Source of the DNA: JAPHTQ01 sp050299175
Lineage (GTDB): Bacteria; Pseudomonadota; Gammaproteobacteria; Thiohalomonadales; Thiohalomonadaceae
Assembly: GCA_050299175.1 (NCBI GenBank)
Contig: JBNKVM010000062.1
Location: forward strand, 1 to 64,000
Length of the DNA: 64,000 nt
Reading direction: 5' to 3'
In this document: one piece after another, positions 16,264 to 25,738 of the stretch
Layout of the letters: the number at the start of each line of letters is the position of its first letter
Numbering within the stretch: the stretch's first letter is position 1
Position numbers and translations under genes: made by a program
The notes under the pieces: generated by a model
What the model was told of the DNA's origin: nothing
Seen by the model: only the letters and a program-made list of their open reading frames with translations
Database searches by the model: none

Positions 16264-17370
16264 TTACACCCTGGCCAGGGTCGGCCCGACCTCAGTGAGT
16301 CCCAGCACGCCATCGCTCAGTCCAGCATCGGCGACCGCGGCGGGCATACCGTAAACCACGCAACTGGCCTCATCCTGCGACCAGATAGTAGAACCACCCT
16401 GCTTCAGGGCACGGCAACCTTCGCGCCCATCGGCCCCCATGCCAGTAAGAATGATCGCCAGAGTCTGTGCCGGATAGACCTGGGCAATGGACTTGAATGT
16501 GATATCGACACTCGGCTTATAGGTTTGTGCCGCATCGCTTTCGATAACACGGACGCAAGTACGACCGCCACGGGATTCGAGCATCATCTGTTTGCCGCCC
16601 GGCGCCAGCAACGCGGTCCCCGGAATCAGCGGATCGCCATCGGCAGCCTCTTTAACCGTAATCGCACAAAGCTGGTTAAGACGCTGAGCAAATGCCGGGG
16701 TAAAACTGCCGGGCATATGCTGCACCAGCAGCAACGGATATGGATAGCTACCGGGCAGTTTGGTCAAAACCTCCTGCAGGGCCACCGGGCCACCGGTGGA
16801 GGTACCGATAGCAACCAACTTGAGTGAACCGTGTGCAGGCATCTTGGCGCTTTTTGGAGGCACTGCGTGGATAGTTGCTGGTCGAGCGACCTGCGCAGTC
16901 TCGCGCATCCCCAGCGTTGCCGGACGTGAAGGAGCTGCTGCGGGAGCAGGCGTTGGTCGCGACGTTCGCCGCCCGCGGGTGGCAATGGTATAGACCCGTT
17001 CACACAGTGCACGGGTCGCCTCCTCGCGATTCTTGGAAATATCCTCGAATTTTTTCGGCAGGTAGTCGACCGCGCCAGCATCCAGTGCATCAAGGGTCGC
17101 CTGGGCGCCGTCAGTGGTCAGAGAGGAGAACATTAGGATCGGCCGCGGGGTACTGCGCATGATGCGGCGGGTAGCAGTGATACCGTCCATCACTGGCATC
17201 TCAATATCCATGGTGATGACATCCGGGCGTAGTTTAGCCGCCATTGCCACCGCCTCGGCGCCGTCTGCGGCTTCGCCGATTACCTCCAGACGGGCATCAC
17301 CCTCCAGCATCGCCTTAACCCGGCGGCGAAAGAATCCTGAATCGTCGACCACCAACACCCGTATGGGCAT
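16264..17370 (-). CDS. cheB: Chemotaxis protein-glutamate methylesterase/deamidase CheB
   Basis: 368 residues from the ATG at 17370 (another ATG two codons upstream is possible). Receiver domain 1-120 with phosphorylation Asp55 in ITMDIEMP. Linker of about 60 residues rich in Pro/Ala. C-terminal esterase domain with catalytic triad motifs IGTSTGG (Ser), VQHMPGSF (His) and TGMGADG (Asp). Removes methyl groups from chemoreceptors for adaptation when phosphorylated by CheA. No cheR gene is seen in the window. Confidence 0.95.
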   Translation of the reverse strand: MPIRVLVVDDSGFFRRRVKAMLEGDARLEVIGEAADGAEAVAMAAKLRPDVITMDIEMPVMDGITATRRIMRSTPRPILMFSSLTTDGAQATLDALDAGAVDYLPKKFEDISKNREEATRALCERVYTIATRGRRTSRPTPAPAAAPSRPATLGMRETAQVARPATIHAVPPKSAKMPAHGSLKLVAIGTSTGGPVALQEVLTKLPGSYPYPLLLVQHMPGSFTPAFAQRLNQLCAITVKEAADGDPLIPGTALLAPGGKQMMLESRGGRTCVRVIESDAAQTYKPSVDITFKSIAQVYPAQTLAIILTGMGADGREGCRALKQGGSTIWSQDEASCVVYGMPAAVADAGLSDGVLGLTEVGPTLARV

Positions 17371-17425
17371 GTACACACTCCTTGACGCTTGTTGCCGTTA
17401 AGACCGTTCACTCACGTTAACGCTA

Positions 17426-19528
17426 TCAGGCATAGGCCTTCAACAGACTGGGGATGTCCAGGATCAACGCGATACGTCCATCCCCGGTTATCGTTGCCCC
17501 AGCCATGCCCTGGGTACCGTGCAGTAATGCACCCAACGGTTTGATTACCACCTCTTCCTGACCGATCAACTGATCGACCACGAAACCGATTTGCTGGGTG
17601 CCGACATGCACCACCACCACATGCCCTTCGGCAGGTAGTTTTTGCGAACAGCTCGCCACCAGCCAACCCGAAAGATAGTAGAGCGGCAGGGCGTGGTCGC
17701 GGATCATGATCACCCGACGACCGTCCACCACGTTGGTTTTGGTCAGGTCGAGATGGAATATCTCACTAACATTGACCAGCGGCAGGGCGAAGGTCTGCTG
17801 CGCCAGTTTGATCATCAGCGTTGGCATGATCGCCAGGGTCAACGGCACCTTGATCAATACCCGTGTGCCCTTCCCCATTTCCGACTGGATCTCGACACTG
17901 CCGTTAAGTTGAGTGATACGGGTCTTGACCACGTCCATACCGACCCCGCGGCCGGAAACATCGGATATCTTCTCCTTGGTGGAGAAGCCTGGAGCAAAGA
18001 TCAGCATGAAGGCTTCACGGTCATCAAGCCGCGCCGCCGCATCTTCGTCCATCATGCCCTTTTTCACCGCGATACTGCGCAGCTTGTCCGGGTCCATCCC
18101 CGCGCCATCGTCGTCGATGGTCAGCAGAATATGATCGCCCTCCTGTTCTGCAGCCAGACGTACCGTACCGATACGCGGCTTGCCTTTCTTCTCCCGCTCA
18201 TCGGGCATCTCGACACCGTGGTCCACCGAGTTGCGCACCAGGTGTACCAGCGGATCGGCCAGAGCCTCGACCAGATTCTTATCCAGGTCGGTATCTTCAC
18301 CGACCAGTTCCAAATTGACCTCTTTCTTCAGGTTACGCGCCAGGTCGCGCACCACCCGCGGGAAACGACCAAAGACCTTTTTGATCGGTTGCATGCGGGT
18401 CTTCATGACCGACATCTGCAGATCGCCGGTCACCAAATCGAGGTTGGAGACTGCCTTGGTCATCTCTTCTGAGTGCGCCAGAGAATTTTCCCCATTGGTC
18501 AGGTTCCACAAGCGATTACGCACCAGCACCAGTTCGCCCACCATATTCATAATGTCATCGAGACGCTTAGTATCGACACGCACGGTGGTCTCGGCCTGCG
18601 GCGCTTCAGGTTTCTTCTTCGGTGGCTCGGGTTTCTTCTCCGCCGCCTTGGGCACGACGTCCGCCGTGGCCTTCTTAATCGTGGTAGCTTCTTCCCCTTT
18701 CGGCGCGACAACCTCAGGGTTGAATTTGCCCTTACCGTGGAGTTGATCGAGCAGGGCATCGAACTCTTCTTCAGTAATGTCCTCGTTGCCACCACTCGCT
18801 GCAGCACCAGCGGCAGGTTGCGGCGCCGCTTCGGCAGGGGCCTGCTCCTGCGGCAAGGCCTCAGGGCTAAATTTGCCTTTGCCGTGGAGTTGATCGAGCA
18901 GCGCCTCGAACTCTTCCTCGGTAATATCCTCATCACCGCCGGGGGCGGCGGGTGCAGCTTCCGCCGATTTCTGTTGCGGCGACTTGCCGTCAATGGCATC
19001 AAGCAGTGCTTCGAACTCTTCGTCTGTGATGTCGCCTTCTGCAGGCGGCGCAGTTACCGGCGCAGCTTCTACTACGGGCTCGGGCGGTGCTTCAGCGGCA
19101 GGTGCCGCGGCCGGGGAATCCTCGCCATCATCGTCGTTACCCGGATGATTCATTCGCTCCAGTGACTGCAACAACTCAGGACTGGCTTCGTCTGGCTCTT
19201 CCATGGCGCGCAAATTCTCGAACTGGGCATTGAGCACATCCAGCACTTCGAGAAACACGTCCATCATCGGTGTGGTAAGACTCTTCTCACCGTTACGCAG
19301 CAGGTTAAAGATATCTTCGGAACGGTGGCAAACATTAACCAGCGCGTCGAGACCAAGAAAACCTGCCCCGCCCTTTATAGTATGAAAACCGCGGAACACC
19401 GCGTTAAGCAGTTCCTTGTCCTCGGGCGAATGTTCGAGATCGACCAGTTGCTCGTTCAACTGTTCAAGAATCTCGCTGGCCTCGACCAGGAAGTCCTGCA
19501 GGATTTCGTCGTCTGCATCCAGAGCCAT
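17426..19528 (-). CDS. cheA: Chemotaxis histidine kinase CheA
   Basis: 700 residues. Hpt domain with phospho-accepting His49 in FHTIKGGAGFLG; a long acidic Ala/Pro/Glu linker (about 125-320) that contains three copies of the motif DITEEEFEALLD; dimerisation domain; HATPase_c with RNSVDHGVE (N box), DDDGAGMD and GRGVGMDVV; C-terminal CheW-like domain (TFALPLVNVSEIF... QIGFVVDQLIGQ). No ordinary P2 CheY-binding domain is evident, and the triple motif occupies its place. In Vibrio the similar linker binds ParP, which fits the parC/parP genes downstream. Confidence 0.96.
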   Translation of the reverse strand: MALDADDEILQDFLVEASEILEQLNEQLVDLEHSPEDKELLNAVFRGFHTIKGGAGFLGLDALVNVCHRSEDIFNLLRNGEKSLTTPMMDVFLEVLDVLNAQFENLRAMEEPDEASPELLQSLERMNHPGNDDDGEDSPAAAPAAEAPPEPVVEAAPVTAPPAEGDITDEEFEALLDAIDGKSPQQKSAEAAPAAPGGDEDITEEEFEALLDQLHGKGKFSPEALPQEQAPAEAAPQPAAGAAASGGNEDITEEEFDALLDQLHGKGKFNPEVVAPKGEEATTIKKATADVVPKAAEKKPEPPKKKPEAPQAETTVRVDTKRLDDIMNMVGELVLVRNRLWNLTNGENSLAHSEEMTKAVSNLDLVTGDLQMSVMKTRMQPIKKVFGRFPRVVRDLARNLKKEVNLELVGEDTDLDKNLVEALADPLVHLVRNSVDHGVEMPDEREKKGKPRIGTVRLAAEQEGDHILLTIDDDGAGMDPDKLRSIAVKKGMMDEDAAARLDDREAFMLIFAPGFSTKEKISDVSGRGVGMDVVKTRITQLNGSVEIQSEMGKGTRVLIKVPLTLAIMPTLMIKLAQQTFALPLVNVSEIFHLDLTKTNVVDGRRVIMIRDHALPLYYLSGWLVASCSQKLPAEGHVVVVHVGTQQIGFVVDQLIGQEEVVIKPLGALLHGTQGMAGATITGDGRIALILDIPSLLKAYA

Positions 19529-19539
19529 CGCTTACACCC

Positions 19540-20298
19540 TCAAAAACCCAGACTCGATAACAGGTCGTCCACTTCGTCCTGTCCCGAAACCAGATTCTCG
19601 GTATCATCAACACCCGGCACACTGGGCCCGGTCGCCTTGGTTTTGTCCGCTTCATCGCCCTTACCGCGCAACGCCTCGCTGGCGGCAAGGTTCTGCCCGG
19701 AGATCCGTACCAGCTCCACCAGGCTGTCTTCCATCTCATCCACCAACTGAATCACCCGTTCGATGATCTGTCCGGTCAGATCCTGGAAGTCCTGCGCCAT
19801 CACCACTTCGTTGAGATTTTCTTTCAATGCCGTACTGTCGGCACCTAGCTCATCGAAGAAGCCGCTTAAGTCGTTGCTCAGGTTACGAAACTCATCGGCA
19901 CTCATTTCGCGCCGGGTAAAACGCTGCCACTGCTCCTTAAGATGTGCAGCGTGGCTTGCGATCTGTTCGCACAACGGCGTTGAGTTCTCCGCCGCCGTCA
20001 GGCTGCGATCCGCCGCCTGTGCGGTCATGGTCACCACGTAACGCAGACGCTCACGTGCATCGGGAAAGTCCTTTTCAGCATATTGCGCAATACGTGAATC
20101 GAGGCGGAAGTTGTTCAACGATTCATGGAACTGACGAGTCAACTTGCCCAGTTCCTGAAACAGACTGGTCTCGCGCATTTTGGCGATCTGATCCAGCAGG
20201 CGATCTGCCTCTGCCTCATTGCCCTCTTCCACGTAACGCGCCAATTCGCGCACTTGCTCGATGAAATCGGTGGTCAGGGTTGTCGGTATTTTTGCCAT
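19540..20298 (-). CDS. cheZ: CheY-P phosphatase CheZ
   Basis: 252 residues, mostly helical. The catalytic region is VVMAQDFQDLTGQII, with the Gln/Asp pair that positions water for dephosphorylating CheY-P. The extreme C-terminus QDEVDDLLSSLGF is the amphipathic CheY-binding helix, well conserved. A long variable acidic tether joins the two. Located between cheY and cheA, as expected. Confidence 0.95.
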   Translation of the reverse strand: MAKIPTTLTTDFIEQVRELARYVEEGNEAEADRLLDQIAKMRETSLFQELGKLTRQFHESLNNFRLDSRIAQYAEKDFPDARERLRYVVTMTAQAADRSLTAAENSTPLCEQIASHAAHLKEQWQRFTRREMSADEFRNLSNDLSGFFDELGADSTALKENLNEVVMAQDFQDLTGQIIERVIQLVDEMEDSLVELVRISGQNLAASEALRGKGDEADKTKATGPSVPGVDDTENLVSGQDEVDDLLSSLGF

Positions 20299-20340
20299 CA
20301 GGTAGTTCTCTTCTCGCTGTTGCCGCAGCCGTTACAGCCT

Positions 20341-20727
20341 TTATGCGTTGATACGCTCGTAGATCTTTTCCAGTTTTTCCTTGAGGGTGGCGGCAGTAAA
20401 CGGCTTGACGATATAACCGTTAACCCCTGCCTGAGCGGCCTCGATGATTTGCGCCTTTTTCTGTTCGGCGGTCACCATCAGCACTGGCATAGAGGAGAGT
20501 TTTGGATCGGCGCGCACAGCGCGCAGCAGATCGATACCCTGCATTCCCGGCATGTTCCAGTCGGTGATCAGCAGGTCGTAACTGCCTGTCTGCAACATCG
20601 GCAGCGCGGTGGTGCCATCATCCGCCTCATCGGCATTGTTAAAGCCGAGATCCCGCAGCAGATTCTTGATGATCCGTCGCATGGTGGAAAAATCGTCAAC
20701 CACCAGTATTTTGATGTTCTTGTCCAA
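20341..20727 (-). CDS. cheY: Chemotaxis response regulator CheY
   Basis: 128 residues, a single receiver domain. Acid pocket DD at 11-12, phosphorylation Asp56 in ITDWNMPGM, Thr in MVTAEQ and Lys in VKPFTA are all in place. Phosphorylated by CheA, it binds FliM (and FliN) at the motor; CheZ resets it. A 91-base gap separates it from fliA, the largest gap in this part of the cluster, so a local promoter is possible. Confidence 0.96.
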   Translation of the reverse strand: MDKNIKILVVDDFSTMRRIIKNLLRDLGFNNADEADDGTTALPMLQTGSYDLLITDWNMPGMQGIDLLRAVRADPKLSSMPVLMVTAEQKKAQIIEAAQAGVNGYIVKPFTAATLKEKLEKIYERINA

Positions 20728-20818
20728 TTGTGCCTCCGAAACTGCTACGCCACGCCGCTATCCTGCGTCACGTACATTCCCCTGTCTGTTAATGCTGCTG
20801 ATGCGGTTACTCAATCAA

Positions 20819-21547
20819 TTATTGGGCATCCGCAGGATTCATGCGAGCTCGTATCCGCACCAGTGCCTGGCTGTGGATCTGACATACCCGCGACTCGGTC
20901 ACGCCAAGCACCTCACCAATCTCCTTCAGATTCAACTCGTCGCCGTAGTAGAGCGACATCACCAGACGCTCGCGCTCGGGCAACGCCGCTACTGCGGCGG
21001 TCAACCTGGCGCTGCGCTGTTCGCACAACAACTCGTCGTCCGGCTCAGCTTCCCCGGAAGCAAGCAGGTCATCCACGCCACGTCCCTCATAACCCATCTC
21101 CTCGAAACTGATCACCCTGGAGGTGGTGCTATCCTGCAGCATGCGATAGTACTCTTCCATGCCGACACCCATCTCCTCGGCGATCTCGCTATCCTGGGCA
21201 TCACGCCCCTCGCGCGCCTCGATCTGGCGAATGGTCTCGGCGATCTGTCGCGCGTTACGGTGTACCGAGCGCGGTGTCCAGTCACTGCGCCGCACCTCGT
21301 CGAGCATCGCACCGCGAATGCGAATCCCGGCATAAGTTTCGAAACTGGCACCGTGACCCTGTTCGAAATTCCGTACCGCCTCCAGCAGGCCAATCATGCC
21401 GCTCTGGATCAGGTCATCCACCTGCACCGTGTCCGGCAACCGCGCCAGCAGGTGATAAGCAATGCGCTTGACCAACGGCGCGTGGCGGCTAATCAGCTCT
21501 TCCTGATTCTCCGCATAGGCCGCCAGTTTGAGCGCAACGCTGTTCAT
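20819..21547 (-). CDS. fliA: Flagellar sigma factor FliA (sigma-28)
   Basis: 242 residues from the ATG at 21547; the longer upstream frame overlaps flhG and lacks family similarity. Region 2 (LPDTVQVDDLIQSGMIGLLEAVRNFEQGHG, then FETYAGIRIRGAMLDEVRRSDW), region 3 and region 4 helix-turn-helix (LNLKEIGEVLGVTESRVCQIHSQAL) are complete. It directs late flagellar and chemotaxis genes. It overlaps the flhG stop by 4 bases (ATGA). Confidence 0.96.
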   Translation of the reverse strand: MNSVALKLAAYAENQEELISRHAPLVKRIAYHLLARLPDTVQVDDLIQSGMIGLLEAVRNFEQGHGASFETYAGIRIRGAMLDEVRRSDWTPRSVHRNARQIAETIRQIEAREGRDAQDSEIAEEMGVGMEEYYRMLQDSTTSRVISFEEMGYEGRGVDDLLASGEAEPDDELLCEQRSARLTAAVAALPERERLVMSLYYGDELNLKEIGEVLGVTESRVCQIHSQALVRIRARMNPADAQ

Positions 21548-22413
21548 GCCAGCCCGTCCATCAACTGGCCGCTCTGCACCAGCCGCTCGACAAAGAACTC
21601 CAGACTGCCTGCTGCAGAACTGGGCATAGGCCATTTATCGGCACGTTTGGCTATCTCCTTGAATGCGCTTGATATCTTGCTGCCGGGATAGGCATCGACC
21701 ACCGGCCGCTGCATCTTCACCGCCTTACGCAGATATTCGTCGTAGGGAACGCTGCCCATGAAATCGAGCATCACGTCATCCAGGAAGCGCTCGGTCACCT
21801 TGACCAGCTTGGCAAACAGCTCACGCCCTTCGTTCTCACTATGGGCCATATTGGCCAGGACGCGGAAACGGCGGATGGCGTGGTCACGGTTAAGAAGCTT
21901 AATAAGGGCATAGGCATCGGTAATCGAGGCAGGCTCATCGCAAACGACGACGATCACCTCTTGCGCTGCCTTGGAGAAACTGACCACGCTGTCGGATATC
22001 CCGGCCGCGGTGTCGACGATGAGAATATCCACATCGGTATTCAGTTCGCTGAAGGCATGAATCAGCCCCGCGTGCTCCGCCGGGCTCAGTTCCGCCATAT
22101 TCTGGAGCCCCGAGGAGGCGGGAATCACCTGAATATTGCCGGGGGCTTCGAGGATGATCTCCTCGAGAGTGCATTCCCCTTTAATCACATGGGAAAGGTT
22201 GCGTGAAGGCTGCAGGCCAAGCATCACGTCAACATTAGCAAGGCCCAGGTCCGCGTCCATAATCATGACCTTTCTGCCCAGCTGACTGAAGGCGGTTGCG
22301 AGGTTGACCGAAACGTTGGTCTTGCCCACTCCCCCCTTGCCGCTGGCCACAGCGATCACTCGGACCGGTTTCGGTTTAGCCATACGTCGTAACCCCTCTG
22401 CTTGATCGGTCAT
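21544..22413 (-). CDS. flhG: Flagellar number regulator FlhG (FleN), MinD-like ATPase
   Basis: 289 residues with deviant Walker A SGKGGVGKTNVSVNLA (residues about 24-39), LIVDTAAGISDSVVSF as Walker B/switch, and a C-terminal amphipathic region. FlhG restrains FlhF and the master activator FlrA/FleQ, keeping flagella to one per pole. Lies between flhF (18-base gap) and fliA (4-base overlap). Confidence 0.94.
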   Translation of the reverse strand: MTDQAEGLRRMAKPKPVRVIAVASGKGGVGKTNVSVNLATAFSQLGRKVMIMDADLGLANVDVMLGLQPSRNLSHVIKGECTLEEIILEAPGNIQVIPASSGLQNMAELSPAEHAGLIHAFSELNTDVDILIVDTAAGISDSVVSFSKAAQEVIVVVCDEPASITDAYALIKLLNRDHAIRRFRVLANMAHSENEGRELFAKLVKVTERFLDDVMLDFMGSVPYDEYLRKAVKMQRPVVDAYPGSKISSAFKEIAKRADKWPMPSSAAGSLEFFVERLVQSGQLMDGLA

Positions 22414-22431
22414 TGGCTACCTCTGCCGAAT

Positions 22432-23589
22432 TCAGCCCGCCAGGCGTCCGAATTCCATCACCAGACGCTCTTCTGCAGGCTTCTCCGGAAGCTGTTGCAG
22501 TTGCTGGACACACCGATTCACCAGATTATTGCTGCGCCCTGGGTGGAGATCTTCCGGCACACGTTGACCGTCACTGACGTAGGCCACCGGCAACCGGTTC
22601 TGCACCACCACTGAGAGCGCCTCTCCCGGCACCATGGTCTCGTCCATCTTGGTCAGAATAGCACCTTCGAGCTTGACCTTGCCAAAGCCACGTAAAACCT
22701 CTTCCAAAGTGCTGCGCTGACTCGACGCGGAGAGTACTGCATAACTGCGGATCGGCAAACCACTACCACGCAACATGTCGAACTGTTCGCTGAGTCGAAT
22801 ATCGCGCTGACTCATCCCCGCAGTGTCGATCAACACCAGCTGTTTATCGCGCAGGGTCAGCAGGATTTTGCGTAGTTCGTCGCCGTCTTTAGCCACGTGG
22901 ACCGGGGCACCGAGGATCTGGCCGTAGGTACGCAGTTGCTGGTGTGCGCCGATGCGATAGCTATCGGTGGTCACCAGTGCCACTCGATTGGGGCCATGAC
23001 GCAGGGTATAGCGCGCCGCCAGTTTGGCTACACTGGTGGTCTTGCCCGCGCCCTCAGGGCCGAGCAGCGCGACGATACCGACGCGATTGAGAATGTCGTC
23101 GTTGGTCACCTGCACCCGGGTCGCCAGCAGAGTCAGGGCGCGGCGCCAGTTCTGATTCATGTCCTGGGTATAGGGTACTTTCTCGGCAATGCTGCGGCAG
23201 AGATTGGGATGCAACCCCATCTGCAACAGGCGCTCCAGCAGCCTGGCCTGCTGCGGGTGTTTCTCTTTCATGTTCTTCCAGCCGATGCCGTTGAGCTGGC
23301 TCTCGATCACCCCGCGCAACATATTGATCTCATCGCGCATCGCCACCAGCGCCGGGTCCTGTGACCACTCGATCTGCGGCGCCTTGGCCGGGGCTTTCTC
23401 CGTCGCAGCGGTATCGCTGCCGCCACTGAGGCTGCGATACATCTTTTCGTCGTAGTCGACGGCGGCGACGATCTCGACCCCGCCGTCGACCCGGCGATTG
23501 GAGAGGATCACCGCATCGGGCCCCTGCGCATCGCGCACCATCTGAATGGCCTGACGCATATCGGTAGCAAAGTAGCGTTTGATTTTCAT
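22432..23589 (-). CDS. flhF: Flagellar biosynthesis GTPase FlhF
   Basis: 385 residues from the ATG at 23589 (MKIKRYFATDMRQAIQMVR, the standard FlhF opening); a GTG five codons upstream is less likely. N-terminal B domain, N domain, then an SRP-type GTPase domain with P-loop LLGPEGAGKTTSVAKLA, TTDSYRIGAHQQLRTYG, LIDTAGMSQRD and LTKMDE. Glu replaces the more usual Thr in the P-loop GPTG, which leaves the GxxGxGKT core intact. It marks the cell pole for flagellum assembly. Confidence 0.95.
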   Translation of the reverse strand: MKIKRYFATDMRQAIQMVRDAQGPDAVILSNRRVDGGVEIVAAVDYDEKMYRSLSGGSDTAATEKAPAKAPQIEWSQDPALVAMRDEINMLRGVIESQLNGIGWKNMKEKHPQQARLLERLLQMGLHPNLCRSIAEKVPYTQDMNQNWRRALTLLATRVQVTNDDILNRVGIVALLGPEGAGKTTSVAKLAARYTLRHGPNRVALVTTDSYRIGAHQQLRTYGQILGAPVHVAKDGDELRKILLTLRDKQLVLIDTAGMSQRDIRLSEQFDMLRGSGLPIRSYAVLSASSQRSTLEEVLRGFGKVKLEGAILTKMDETMVPGEALSVVVQNRLPVAYVSDGQRVPEDLHPGRSNNLVNRCVQQLQQLPEKPAEERLVMEFGRLAG

Positions 23590-23629
23590 GCCTTTAACCC
23601 TCACTCAGCCCGGTGTTCCGGGCACCCGG

Positions 23630-25738
23630 TCAGCCCGTCTGTTTGCCTACGGTCGCCACGATCTTGAGCTGCTTGTCGTCCGGGATCTCGTTGTACGAGA
23701 GCACGTGCAGTCCTGAAATCGTGTGCCTGGTAAATCTTGCCAACAGTTCTCGTACCGGCGGCGCCACCAGCAATACCGCCGGCTTGCCCGACGCCTCCTG
23801 TTTCTGCGCACTGTCGGCCAGTCCCTGATGCAGGCGCTCTGCCAGCATCGGCTCGATACCACCGCCACCTTCGGCGGAGGCCTGAACACTCTCAAGCAAT
23901 ATGCGTTCCAGCTCGGGAGACAGGGTGATGACCTCCAATTGGTTACGCAAGCCGTTGATTTTCTGGACAATCATCCGCCCCAGGGCGACCCGTGCCAGGG
24001 CAGTCAAATTCCCGGCATCCTTGACCCGAATGGCGCTCTCCGCCAAGGTTTCGGCGATGGTGCGAATGTCGCGGATCGGTATGCCTTCGGAGAGGAGGTT
24101 CTGCAGCACCTTGACCACGGTACCGAGCGGCAAATTGCCGGGGACCAGATCCTCAACCAGCTTGGGTGCGCTCTTGCCCAACTGCTCCAGCAGCTTTTGC
24201 ACCTCTTCATGGCCCAGCAGTTCGTGGGCGTGATCCTGCAACGCCTGACTCAGGTGGGTAGCGACCACGGTATTGGGATCGACCACGGTATAACCCAGTC
24301 CCTGGGCGTGCTCGCGCTGATTCTGGGTGATCCAGACCGCATCGAGACCGAAGGCCGGGTCCTTGGCATTAATCCCTTCCAGGCTACCGAAGACCTGTCC
24401 GGGATTTATCGCCATCTCTCGATCCGGGTGGATCTCCGCCTCGCCGACGTTGACCCCCATCATGCTGAGTCGGTAGGAGTTAGGTGGCAGATCGAGATTG
24501 TCGCGGATGTGTACCGGCGGAATGAGGAAACCGAGTTCCTGGGAAAGTTTGCGCCGTACCCCTTTGATACGCGCCATCAGCTCACCGCCCTGGGACTTGT
24601 CTACCAGCGGGATCAGGCGGTAGCCCACCTCAAGACCGATGGGATCGACCATCGGCACATCGTCCCAGCTCAGATCGCGGCTTTCCGACGGTGTCGGTTC
24701 ATGCGCCTGCTGTTCCTGTTGCTGTTGCTGCGCCTCCAGCAGCGCCCGCTCCCGGATCTGTTTGGTCTTCCACCAGGCGGCCCCCCCGGTCGCAGTGGCC
24801 AGCAGCAGGAACGGCACATTGGGCATGCCCGGGATAGTACCCAGCAACCCCAGCACCCCGGCAGTCACACCCAGCACCTTGGGATTGCTCAGCAGCTGGC
24901 CCATCACCTGCTCGCTCATGTTGCCGGAAGCGGTGACCCGGGTAACGATGATGCCCGCAGCGGTGGAGAGCACCAGCGAAGGAATCTGTGCCACCAAACC
25001 GTCACCGATGGTCAGCAGGGCGTAAACCTGGGCCGCGTCGGTGAAGTTCATACCGTGCTGTACCACACCGATGGCCAGACCGCCGATGATGTTAATCAGG
25101 GTGATCAGAATCCCCGCTACCGCATCGCCACGAACGAATTTGCTGGCACCGTCCATGGAACCGTAGAAGTCGGCCTCGGCGGCCACCTCGGTACGACGGC
25201 GACGCGCCTCGTCCTGATCGATGAGGCCGGAGTTGAGATCGGCATCGATGGCCATCTGCTTGCCGGGCATGGCATCCAGGGTGAAGCGGGCGCTCACCTC
25301 GGAGATCCGTCCTGCACCCTTGGTCACTACCACGAAGTTGATAATGACTAGGATAACGAAGACCACTAGGCCGACCGCGTAGTTACCACCGACCACAAAA
25401 TCACCAAAGGACTGGATCACCTGACCCGCCGCACCGGAACCGGTGTGGCCGTTGAGCAGTACCACCCGGGTCGAGGCAACGTTAAGCGCCAGACGCAACA
25501 GGGTGGCGATCAACAGAATGGTGGGGAAGACCGCGAAATCCATTGGACGCAACGCATAGACCGTCACCAACAGAATGATCAGCGACAGGGTGATGTTAAA
25601 GGTGAAAAAGATGTCGAGCAGAAACGGCGGCAGCGGCAGCACCACCATCGCCAACAGTAACACCACGATCAGCGGAGCGCCGAGACCGCTACGGGTCATC
25701 TGCCCCAGAGTCGGTCCGAGACGGTTTGCTTCGGCCAT
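23630..25738 (-). CDS. flhA: Flagellar export gate protein FlhA
   Basis: 702 residues, full length. About eight transmembrane helices in residues 1-330, with the FHIPEP-family loop (PGKQMAIDADLNSGLIDQDEARRRR) between them, then the cytoplasmic domain (LEVGYRLIPLVD... AKDPAFGLDAVWI) that forms the export ring. FlhA uses the proton gradient to drive type III export of rod, hook and filament subunits. It overlaps the flhB stop by one base. Confidence 0.97.
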   Translation of the reverse strand: MAEANRLGPTLGQMTRSGLGAPLIVVLLLAMVVLPLPPFLLDIFFTFNITLSLIILLVTVYALRPMDFAVFPTILLIATLLRLALNVASTRVVLLNGHTGSGAAGQVIQSFGDFVVGGNYAVGLVVFVILVIINFVVVTKGAGRISEVSARFTLDAMPGKQMAIDADLNSGLIDQDEARRRRTEVAAEADFYGSMDGASKFVRGDAVAGILITLINIIGGLAIGVVQHGMNFTDAAQVYALLTIGDGLVAQIPSLVLSTAAGIIVTRVTASGNMSEQVMGQLLSNPKVLGVTAGVLGLLGTIPGMPNVPFLLLATATGGAAWWKTKQIRERALLEAQQQQQEQQAHEPTPSESRDLSWDDVPMVDPIGLEVGYRLIPLVDKSQGGELMARIKGVRRKLSQELGFLIPPVHIRDNLDLPPNSYRLSMMGVNVGEAEIHPDREMAINPGQVFGSLEGINAKDPAFGLDAVWITQNQREHAQGLGYTVVDPNTVVATHLSQALQDHAHELLGHEEVQKLLEQLGKSAPKLVEDLVPGNLPLGTVVKVLQNLLSEGIPIRDIRTIAETLAESAIRVKDAGNLTALARVALGRMIVQKINGLRNQLEVITLSPELERILLESVQASAEGGGGIEPMLAERLHQGLADSAQKQEASGKPAVLLVAPPVRELLARFTRHTISGLHVLSYNEIPDDKQLKIVATVGKQTG

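Noticed and set aside
23723..25351. 542-residue plus-strand frame opposite flhA
   Set aside because: Antisense shadow of flhA; composition is His/Gln-rich as expected from reversed hydrophobic codons.
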